A stretch of DNA of 64,000 bases from NCBI GenBank assembly GCA_907163375.1, contig CAJQUW010006986.1, forward strand, positions 62,001 to 126,000, in the 5' to 3' direction. This document shows positions 51,301 to 63,300 of the stretch, piece after piece (position 1 is the stretch's first letter; each line of letters opens with the position of its first letter). The position numbers and the translations under genes are program-made. This DNA comes from Prostheceraeus crozeri (taxonomy: Eukaryota; Platyhelminthes; Polycladida; Euryleptidae). Under the pieces are notes generated by a model. It had not been told where the DNA came from, did no database searches, and saw only the letters and a program-made list of their open reading frames with translations.

Positions 51301-54300
51301 CGATAATATTTCTCACCTTTCTCGATAGCGTTTTGCTTCTCCTGTAGTTGACGATCGAGCAGCTGACTGATTCTCTTTTTCTCATCGAGAGACGGTCCTT
51401 CCTCCTGGCCTGAGGTGAGAGGAGACGTCGTGGCCTCCACTGTGTCGACATTGGATTGATCCGAAGGGCCACGGCCCGCGCTGCTGCGTCCAGGATGACG
51501 TATAGCGGACATGCGGCCCTTGCCAATGTACGGGCTTTCTCCAGTACCCTCCTCCAAATTGGCAGCGTCATCATCTAACGGGGGTGGCTGACCCAGAGAG
51601 TCAAACTTGGCGTCTATCTTGTAGAAGGCTAATTCCTGCTCTAATTCGTAATGCTTGTGGCAAGCGCGGTTGAGCTCATCTGATTTCGTTTTTAACTGGA
51701 AGGGAAAGGGGAGTTGTTATGTTGAGGGGCACCAGATTGCTGATAAATCGGCACTAATTTAGATTTTCAAAAGAAACGCAAAAATGTAAAATACTATTAT
51801 TGATAACTCGACAGTAAATATAAGAATTCTGCATTGAAACAGTTCCTTTTGTCCTTACTCCCGGGAGAAAGTAAATTTTGGTCTTAAAAAGATTAAGTTT
51901 ATTGCTTAAAGTAAAAGTAAGTGATGGGCCTTCGGCGTCCTGCGCCTTCTGAGGTCGATAGTATGGCGGCTCTAGCATGCAGAATAGATAGATATCGGTT
52001 ATACGAGTATATGGATAGCTTGTAGTATATGGATAGCTTGCTTTCGGAGGAAATCCCATCTCTCTGTTGTTGGAATGAACTTTGTTGTTGCAGTTTTCAC
52101 TTCAAAAGCAGAAAGATGGGATTTCTTTCGAATACAAATAACTTTAGCAATCCCTTGTTTTCAACTATATCGATAGTATACATCATTATATTATTGACGT
52201 CGGAAGGACGCCGAAAGTACATCACTTACTTTTACTTTTTTACTTAAACTTAATCTTTTCGAGACCAAAATGTTTTTCTCTCGGGAGTACGGACAAAATG
52301 AACTATCTCAATGCAAAATGTAAATTATCCAGGTGCCTAGTCAACTACGAGAATATAAGAATTAACCATATTCTGAAACATTCAGAAAACATGAGACAAA
52401 TAACAAAAATGATTACAGATGAACGTTCAACATTTAAGAGCGAAATAATCACTCAAATTAGTTTCCCTTTGCGAAAATCATTTGCTGGCACCCGGTACCT
52501 AATGCTGAAATACCTTCATCAAACAAGACAGAATTATGAGAATGAAAAGCAACCTGTCACTTTCTGCTACTCGTCGTTCAAAATTTCTCACCACGAAGAT
52601 GTCACTTACAGCAAGGATGGTCGAGCTCCTCGAAGCCAATGGTCCGGATAACAGCTCTTGCAACGCGACTCTTGTATGATGGAGCATCCTCGTGTAGCAA
52701 CAAAGACTCAGCAGTCAATTTTCGACGTCATAGTTCATAGTCGCGACATTACCTTCATTCTTCAATGTCATCTTACATTCAATGTTGCAGCTTCATGTAT
52801 TTGTAATTGTCTAATTTCTTTGTCAGAATAAAGCTTTTGGATTTTGAGAGAAGAAACTTGCAATCCGAATGCAAGGTGAATGGATGCTCAGTCGTGTTAT
52901 TTTAAATTGATGCATTGTGGTTCGCTATAGTCTTTTGAGATAAATGCATTTATTCATGCCTCAAATTATAGCCTGAGATGACCATTTCCTTGAAACAATA
53001 CTTGGACTATCAGGAACTTTATGATGTTTGACAGTGAAAATCGAACTTGGCCCTCAAAGACGTTTAATTTAATCAAACGTATCCGATCTGTAGGGACCTA
53101 GTCATCCGACCTAGTCAGTTGTACAGGGAACGAGGTCGTGCCTGAAACCTTCACATAGCATTGCATACCTTCTTGACTTCTGCAAAACTGCACATCTAGC
53201 GGATCTGATAGTTTGTCTTTTATGAACAGCTTAGATTGGATTGTGAAACCCCATGTATTGTCAATGGAGAAACAGTGACATAACGGATATATGCAAGATT
53301 ATTTTAAGCTATTTTTGCCTGCAGATAAAAGAGATATTTCTTCAATATGATTTGTATAGACATCATCTATGTATCATGCTATTGTATTTCATGTGGTAGT
53401 TCGCATCCAGAATTTCTCTTCTTTGACTAATATAACTCTCATCTGCGTAATGACTACTCACATGAAGTTGAGGGACCTGTAGATGCTTTCTATACAAATC
53501 ATATTGAAGAAATACCTCCCCGACTTAAATCTGCCGTTAATACAGCTATTTATAAAAGACAAATGATCCAGCAGACGTTCAATTTACAGCAGTCAAGAAG
53601 TTTGCAATGCATTGTGAAAGTTTCTGACACGACCTTGTTCCCTGCACGACTAATAGCATGCGTGCATGCGAAGATATAAGTCCATGGATGCATGAGTTGT
53701 AGGCTGTGATTTCATACTGCATTGGAAAAAAAGAAATACCTTTCTTACTGTTAATGGCGCTGCTATGAATAGAAGGATAGTATTCAGTGAAAAACCAAAA
53801 CCGCAAGACCATAAGTCGCATGTATCAGTGATTAAGAGTGTCTTCGTTTTCATGACAAATGCATTCAACTGCATTTATGTTTCTTACCAGCTGATCTTTA
53901 GCGTCCAATTCACGCTCCAGAGTGCTGATCTTCTCGATGTAGCCTCGCTGCTTGCGATGCAGTTCCTTCTCCCGTTCACTTCGTACCCGAGCATCTGTTT
54001 CTGATTTGTCTTGTTTCGCCTCCAGCTCCCGAATCTGACGCTCACGAGCTTCATTGTCAGTCATTAGGCGATCAACTTCCTCCTACAAATAATGAAATAC
54101 AACATCAATCGGGACCTCTGCATTTGCACCACTTGGAACTGCTTCAGTGCTACAACCAAAATGCATTTGCGCCAAGAGTATCGTCTCTTATTCATTATAA
54201 GTAAGGCCATAATGCTTTGTAATACAATCATTGATATTAACAATGGTGGATGAGTGAGACGGCAAAAGCTCATCATTTAAATATATACTTTCAAACACAA

Positions 54301-57300
54301 CATAGCCTTAAATCTGCATGTCGCATTTTACATTTTTACTACAATTCTTAATCTCATGAACGAGAAACGTCGATGTAGTTGATGTACACAACACACATGC
54401 GCATCCTCAAAGTATAGCATGGGTGGGACGAATACAAGATAATTCAACATGTAAAATGATTATTTCAACTTGAAATACTACAGGTCAGTAGATTGGCTTA
54501 AAACTGTTTACAATGAAGCTATTTCACGTGATGCTGTTCTGTGAGATCGAGGCCTCACTCTTCAACTTCAAGATTAGATTATGCGGATGTGGCTTTGAAG
54601 TCATGCCGACTTGTACAGAAGGCTATCAGTCATCGAGTTAATGACGCAGAACGATTGATTGGAATTTCATTTTGATGCATCTTGTAATTAAGACGGAGGT
54701 CTCCAAGGCACAGTTGTTAAGCGCTTGGCCTAGCAATCTTCCGGTCTAGAGGTCAAACCCCGTAAGTCTCACTGGAAGTCGTCAGGAAGGGCATCCGGAC
54801 AAAAAGATAAAAACACTACATATTAAAGTCTGACTATGTTTCTACCTTCCAAGCTCCCACTATCTGGGAAGTAGTGACGTTAAATGATCATTCATTCATT
54901 CAAGCGAAACGAAACATTTGAAACTTCGCAATTACAAAATTCTTCAAAAGCTTCTCATTGCGTCAACATGACATCATTTTAATGTGATCACTGATCATTT
55001 GCTCATTGTTGTACTGGATCACTAGAGAGATCCTACAAATCTCAAAGTGATGAGTCTCAACTGTCTGATGTCTGGTATGAACAGTCAGATATCTTCCATG
55101 AAATATATGAAAGCATTAATGAGAAGCGGTCAGTTTCATCCTGTTATCGAGCAAATGGGCGAAACCTCTTTATTCTAGTTGAAGAGAATAAATCAACCAA
55201 TAATCAACCAAACCGATAGATACAGACAACCATCACATATAGAAATCACAACACTTCGTCATCATGAGTTTTGGTGCATGCTGCGTTGAAAGTCAGTCCA
55301 ATACACTTATGAATGAAGTCTTTAAAGCTGCCACTCAAATTGTGTGAAAGAATTTAATCAAGCTGTGATTACATAAGAAGTACTCTCATAGCTAATTGTG
55401 TATTTGGCTAACATGAATCAGAAGACCGCCATCATAACTCGCTGTGTCAACTTCTCTATTGACGTCGAAGATAGAACTCATGGACTCCAATCGCTGTGAG
55501 TACACAAGGTTGACAAGAAGTCATGTAACTGGTTTTACTATTCTTTCGTACCTTGCGTGATCACTGTGTTCTGTCAGTGCTGTCATTGTTGACTTCTGCT
55601 GATTTCTCCTCTGTACTGAGTCCATCTCCAGTAAGTCCTTCGTCACTGGAAAAGTCATCAAACCCTTTAATCTGTGAAATGTTTCGTCTTTGCTGTCTGA
55701 CGACCTCATTCGCCAATGTCCTCAGTCTTCGTCAAGGTTCAGTGAACTATGTACATGGTCAAATTTGTACAAGCTCAGCTCAAGAATGGAGACAAGAAAC
55801 TAATAATCTCACTTTCACTTGCTTCCTGATGGATACATTTGCTATTCACTTCTATGCCGACGTGCATCCACATTCAAGATTAGTATACGAGCATGATTGA
55901 GTAACTGAGAAAAATTATGTCAATAGAAATGAGATAGAAAGTATTTTGGCCAACAGTGTATATGTACAACTTGTCATGTTCCAGTGCATGTACACAACTT
56001 GTTGCATTCTCTAATTCGACAACATGTAATCCAATCACACACGCAAAACTTCTATTTGTAATTCATCAATATTATCAACAATATCATAATAATCGACAAC
56101 AAAAGCATCATTAACAATGTCAATACGAAGATTTTCCCATACCACCGAGATGCTAGAGCATTTATGCGTGCGGTGTTTCAGGTACAGTACCATTGTGTTC
56201 ACAGCTCACCAGAAGGGTCTATAATTACGATTATCATCATGTAACCTAGAAACTCAAATATTTTCACCAAATAATCCAAAAATATGACTGCGCGTGACTT
56301 TTGATGGCTACCGAAACATCGGGCGTAGAGTAAGATAGTCCTTAACAATCATCGGATCAAATAGTTTCATCTTGCCATGACATTGTTTGTGATTGAATAA
56401 CACCTTTCAAATAGCTTTTAATAGATTCGTGAGGTAGGCATTTGAAGCAAACGTAGACAAAATTGGCAAAATTCCTTAATTTTTAGGAAATCGTAAAACA
56501 TGACGTTGTGACTTTTGCAGGCAATGTTAGACACCCATGAATGTTATCTGAAGCCTATTTTCATAATCAGTGCACGTTCTATTTATTAATGCTATTCAGT
56601 ATACGTGTAAAATGATTAAATTCATATGAGTTAGATGAATTTCATCAATTCTTCATTAGTCATCATATAGAGATGAAGTACACGAGCAGCTAAATATAAT
56701 TCATGGTTGAATTGTCATATTTGAGATCTGAAGTGCTAATGATCTTGAATGATTTTATCGGTGCTTATTGACTCCCCATGATTCATCGACATATCAATCT
56801 CTGTAGTATTCCAGACTAAGTGATTATCAACAACTCCGCACATTTTGATTTGCAACTCCGGTGAAGCATGACTGACTGCTAATTTCACCGGTCGCCGCAG
56901 TCAGCACATTCTTATTAACTGCCACTTGGCTAACAGAGTCAAATCCATAATCTATGCCAAGTTGATGAATTGGTCACTGCCAAGTTCTTAGATTACATCC
57001 GAAATTATTTCTTTGAAGGCAATTACAAAGCTTAAAAGAGAAATTGATGAGAAATAAATCGAACTATTTCATTACGCAACTGAAAAATAGCTGCATGTTT
57101 AGGCTGCGAAATATCATTGGAAATATACATGGTAAAAGTGACATGACTTCAACTTTAGCGGAACTCAGGACGTCATCACGTGAAAAGTGGGGTAAGTCAC
57201 CTTCAGACAAAAAATTATGGTCGAGGTGATGTAAATTCAATTTTTCACACATGAAAATATTAAGACAGTATCATCCGACATTTTGAATTTGAAGGATAAA

Positions 57301-60300
57301 TTGTCTGCATTCGAATCTATCGACTACTTTCATGTATGTGAATATAATTAAACATTTCATTATGTAAAATAATTATCGAAATAATTAGTTAAAAGCCAGA
57401 AGCTGCAATTTTTTTTGTTATTTACTTTCCAATATTTCGGCTTCACAGCCTGCGTCAGGGATACTAAAGGGAGAGAAAAGCTAGGAAGACACTGCTAACC
57501 TAAGACTACGAGAAGCCATTTTTACACAAAATCTATGTCCAGCATTAAACTCAAGAGCTTCGGGATTTCATATTTCTTTGACATTTCTATGAATACATTG
57601 CCTTTTTGAATTTTACGGATAATTCCATGTATAATTCTCGTATAATTCCATATAGATACTCATATATAGATATATATATAGATACTCGTATAATTCCATG
57701 TCTTCCTAGCTTTTCTCTCCCTTTTTGTATCCCTGACGCAGACTGTGAAGCCGAAATATTAGAAAATGAATAACAAAAAATTGCAGCTTCTGGCTTTTGA
57801 ATTAATTATTTCGATAATCATTTTAGTAATAATGCTGCTAAAAAATAATTTTGATATTTTACTTTATTTCATTATGTATATTGTGCATTATATTCACATA
57901 ATTAAAAATTCGGTTTGTAATATTAAATAAGCGAGCATTGCATGCTCAATCGCAGATGGCAGCAAACCTGAATTCGGATAAGAGAACTCCAAAGCAATAG
58001 GTCTTTGTAGATACATCCGGTGGATACAAAGTTATAAAATAGGCACTCTCATTAGCAACCGATATTTCACTTGAGATGAACTGCTTGACAGCTCATTGCT
58101 TGATGAAGAATGCAACACGATCTTTCATGACTTAACAAGCTATAAAACCAGCACTGAATAACCTTTTCCAACCAACAGCAATATTAGGGGAGAAGCTGAA
58201 AGTTATTTGGCTTATGATAGCCTTTCCGTGGGACGAGATTTCACAGTCCCATTCCCACGCGACAAATCCTGTTCTCAAAGAATTTTTCCAATTTTTGCGA
58301 TTATTTCCCAAAATAGTCCCCATAAAAGCCAAATCCTTCTTTAACTAGCTAAACTGACTAAAACCCCAAGGTAGGTATGTTGGGGGACATTCTTATACAC
58401 TGTAGGCCTACTGTGTGCATGCATGACAGACCTTCATAAAGTCTTAGTAATGGAGCCTACTACCCCTAGGCAGTTATGCATGTCACTAGATAACTTAAAG
58501 CAAAGGGCAGACTATACCCCGTAAACTTGCATTTCGAATAGCCACGAAGTTAGACCATAATAGAAAGCTTTGCTAAGATAGTTGAAAGCACCATCGATAC
58601 ATCAAGCCTAATATAAGCATGATAGGCCTACTGCAGATGCTTCCCTGCATAATTTATTTCGTATCAACCGATACGAGTGGATATCTCTATGTCTACTTGC
58701 AGCAATTGCAAAACCATCAAGTGAACGATCACAGTTTTGGCAAATGTATAATATGATGCATTTTCTAACATGCTGTTCATATGATAACGGTAACTAGTTA
58801 ACATGAATGAAAATATGTCTATATACAGGCAAGTCTGAGTACATCCATTCGATCTTGTATGCTGTATAATTTGTAAGCGTTCGTATGTGTGATGATGAAA
58901 TGCAGGAATTTCAAACTGGCATATTTTCATTTATCTTCCATGTAGTACATTGCATTACTCAGTCTAACTCTCAATCAAGATGAGAAATTTACTATCGCCT
59001 ATTTCACATAGGTCTACAACTCTACATATATTACTTGCAAGCGTTAAGCATGCATTACGCTAATATCTATTACTTATCCAGCCACTTATTAATATTATAA
59101 TCGATCCCCGCTACTTGTCTTAATGTCGGCGGTCACAATTGTGACGTGTTATTTATTCATTGATTATTATTGCCTTGACAACTGATGTGTGGTGGTGAGG
59201 GTTTGATCCTGCCAATTGACAGAGTCGCGTAAGTGGCTCGTAGCTCAGTTGGTTAGAGCACAGGTCTAGTTAACCTTGGTCGTAGGTTCGAATCCTACCA
59301 GCCGCACATCTTTTGCATGGCAATCTGATCTATCGTGTATTCAATTTAATTGCTGTTAATTAACTTCATTGAAAAACTTAAAGCCTTTGTTGTAGCATCA
59401 AGTTAGTAGAAATAAAATACACTATTATGTGAACACAATCATTCCCGTGCCAGACTTTTCTTTAGAAGTGAAAACTCATGTTATTATCATATCTTGCTTG
59501 ATATTTTAACAAATTTTGTGTAAAAGCTGAGAAAATGCACGTACGACGGAGCTACGAAAATATTATTCAGCTCTATAGGAGTTTCTCACATTTTTATGGG
59601 AATACCCGCGGGAAATCCCGTTCCGACGGCAAGCCTGAACTATTGGAATCACTTACGAAGTCAAATATACATGTATTTCACATATGGTCGATGTACACAA
59701 TTACAATTGCATTACCACACAGGCATTGAGAATGACTGATTAAGACCTGTCTAACACGAGAAAACCAAAACCGGAGAGCCTGAATTTCAGAAAATATTGT
59801 CTTCAATTAAAGACCAGAAATTGATATAAACCATCAAATCATATGAAGAACTGATTTTATTTCAACACGGTCAATCTCCTGACCAGCCTTCACAAAACAT
59901 TGAAATCAAATTCAGTCATTTGAGTAATACCAAGGGGAGTACGGTGAGCGCGGGCGCATGTCTCACTTCAACATCATATTTTACTTGCGCATTGGCCGTA
60001 AGTTTAGCATTTTTTCTGCATCATAGAAACTTGGGTTTGATTATCACACGAAATATATCATTTGAGAAGTATATCTACTATTTGAATTGTTGCCATATTG
60101 TCACCAATGTGCGACCAACCAGCTATGCTTTACGGCTGCGAGTCATGGTCGTTGCTTTCATCCCATGAAAAGTTGCTTGAGGTGTGAAGATGTGAATGGT
60201 ACGGCGACTGTGTGGTGTCAGACTATCGGACAGGAAATCGAATGACAGCATCCGAAGAGCACTAGGTCTGGAGCAGGGACAAATAGATACCAATACTAAT

Positions 60301-63300
60301 TATAAGCATATTTAGTAGTCATTGGTAGTCATTAGTAGTCAGACAGGAGGATCAGAAAAGCTATGTTGATAGTAAAAGAGTAGCAGGAATACAAAAGAAG
60401 ACTTCGAAGAGCCTGGTGAAGAAGACCTCAAACGCGTTAGAGTCCACGATCGGACGAAACGGAGGTCCATAGTCAAGCAGCGAACGTTTAACCCAGTGAG
60501 ATTTTTACCAAAGGAAATTCAGTTGTAAAAAGGGTTTGGCACAAACAAAACTCGTCCAAATTGAAGAAAAGCTGCAAATGAACTTCCTAAGAATTCAGAA
60601 TATATATTTATTCATTTAGTCATTCAGATAGGACGTTCACTTAATCATTAATTCATTTAATTGACATGACTTACTTTCTATTGTAGCTTTTCGACATCAT
60701 TCACATTGAGGACCATTTTACCAGTGTGAAGTGGTCATCAGTCACCAACACCAAAAATGCTTGTTATATTAATAACTGGTAGACAAATTAGCAATAACTT
60801 ATTCAAAATAATGTAAGTAAATCAAAGATGGCAAATATTCGCATGGAAACCAATCTGTTTTCTCACTACACAGCAAACTGTTGAATACCAAATCAATTTA
60901 ATTATCTTCAAATAATCAGATATTTTATTCTTAACTTAAACCTCTGAACATAAAATAACTGACAAACAAAAATACCTTGACCAGTTGACCACTGTGTCAT
61001 TGTGGGTGTTTGTGTATGTGTCTGAACTCTTACCGTGCCAGCAACGAATCTACAACTGAAAACAAATGGTCAATATCCGAGGTCAATTCTCAGGTATTCG
61101 TTGTCTGATGGAATTCTCATCAGTTTCATAAATACCAGCAGGTAACAGTCAACAAGAAGTCGGCATTTAAATGTCAAAGTCGACCTTCAAACAACATTAC
61201 ATGTAGCGTCGTTAAGAGATTCTTTTGAAAAGGAAATTCGACACGGTATGGGTTAGGTACGGAGAGGAAACTAGAATGAGATGCACAAAGACAGGTTTGC
61301 TATCGGACCTTGATATCTATCGCAAACCATAAGCTGGGCGTAACACTGTGAAATACAACAAAATGTGACGAGATAGCTAAAGAAACCAGTTTCATCAGTC
61401 AATTAAGATCTGCTACCTTTTTAACCAGTCCAACCCAACCAAGGTGCTAAGCCATATTGACAAGTTAGGACTGGGGAAGCCTTTACATATTTAGACCTCT
61501 CCCCAAGCTAGGGTAAGTGACCTCTGGTGAGAACGATGGTGCCTCGTTCAGACTCGAATCCAGGACATTCTGGACAGCCGTCGACCAACTGAACAGTCCT
61601 ACCATCTAGACTGGTGAGACTGCTCTCCGAGTAGTGGTCTCTGTCTGTGGCACTGATAAAGTGTCTGACTTTGTGATCTTCGACAGCATGGTACAAGCCC
61701 TGAGGTTGGATCTGACTGGAAGACGACAGGAAGGACACTCGGGTTATCAGAACGCATAAGAAAAGCCTGATTATGTCAACAACGTCCAAGAGCCAGTGGG
61801 ATGTAGTGACTTTGAAGCTTCACATCTGACTGATGAGAAAGACGAGGGCCATGTCACACCTTCACAAAAATACACAGCAATCCGCTCAATGATTTCACCT
61901 ATCACTTACCTGCTCAAACCGATCTTTTGCCTTGCTCCTTTCGTTTTCATCCACACGGATGCCGTCGAGCAGTTCAAGCCCATTGAGATGGAAGATGAGG
62001 AAGAGACGGTGATGTGGAAGTTTGCACAGAGGATTCTCTGACACAGTCATTTGCACAAGATCAGGGAGCGCTCGAAGCTTCGACAACTCTGACAGAGATT
62101 CAACAGCATTCTGTCCAATGCGGAATACCTGAAGAGCTTTTAAACGTTTCGGAAACCAGCCGGGTATAGTAGAGATGTTATTGTCCGTGACATCAAGAGT
62201 CTGAAGATTGACAAGGGCTTCCAATCCATCTAGACGTGAAATCTGATTGTGTGAAAGATTGATCTCCCGAAGCCGAGTCAGGCGATCCAATTTTTCCACC
62301 TTCTCAATGATATTGCAACTGAGGTTTAGCGATTGGAGAGATCGGCATCGTTCCAAGTTCTCGATGTACTGCAAAACAATAATCATGAAATACAGAATTC
62401 CTCCGAAATTAAAACAGATGATTGATCCCCAATCATGTAGGCAGCAAAATCCTCTGAGTTCTTCGATGTCTGCATCTTTCTTTAAGAACCGATCATCTAC
62501 GCTCAGAGAAGCTCTAAATAATAGAGCACTTATACTCTCCAATGTTTAGGAGCTAAAGGTACTTCTATTCCCCCACATTTTCCAAATTCATGATTTTTTT
62601 TCAAACTTAGTCACATTAGATTTAGAATGGACTAGATCTGTCTCTGAGTGATAGCACAACACCACTGAGAAGTCTTACTTAACCCCTGGGATGAAGGATT
62701 GGTCCCTTGCATACTCAGCTAGAATACAAGATACAGCTGTACTGTGATCATGAACTTCGTGGGATTGTTGTCTACAACTCTACAATACAGTGAACGACAA
62801 AGCAAGTGATGTAAATTTTTTACGAACCAGAGGAATTTTACGCACACAACCCTTTTGCGCGGTAGTGAGACTGCGCTTAGGAGCAAGAGAAGGTCGCTGA
62901 CGATGTAACACTCGGGGGGTGTCAACAACGAAAACGTAGGGGGAAAGAATAAAAGTAGCGAGCTATCTGTGGGATATCTGATAATCGTTTGGTGTTAAAG
63001 AACTATATTATGAAATTTCTATGAATTGTGATTAACAACAAATGAAAATTATTACTTCATAAAGAAATTTATATAGGTTCTATGTCTATGAAATTGTGTC
63101 TTGAAAATTAGATTAGTAACCCGATTTCATCTCATGGTTCAATTTTGAAAGGAAATTATTCTCCTCGATAACTTACTCGAATTTTCTTGCCACCTTCTCT
63201 GCTGAGTGTGAGATTTAACTTAGAGATGTTCTCCACACTTTCAGTTTTGGCGATTTTCAGAATGAGATCTTCAGTGATATAGCGCACGCCTCCACTACGA

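Larger units (their letters stand above)
51696..53887 (-). other. CNTRL intron between coding exons 4 and 5
   Basis: This 2.2-kb intron is largely made of two fold-back elements (51831-52314 and 53111-53655). The rest shows nothing recognisable. Confidence 0.8.
54083..61909 (-). other. 7.8-kb CNTRL intron between coding exons 3 and 4
   Basis: The intron holds SINEs (54692-54903, 59232-59424, 61436-61612, 61633-61818), a possible cassette exon (55552-55671), a fold-back element (57364-57826) and a decayed non-LTR fragment (60110-60535). The stretches 55900-57350 and 57830-59220 are AT-rich with nothing recognised. Confidence 0.75.

Noticed and set aside
59232-59306. tRNA-Thr (AGT) gene
   Set aside because: There is an extra base before the D arm, imperfect acceptor pairing, and a downstream body shared with 13916-14136. 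It is a SINE head.
59590-59640. Second hAT MITE ending in ACGGCAAGCCTG
   Set aside because: Only a right-end-like sequence is present. No matching left end or 8-bp duplication was found within 600 bp.
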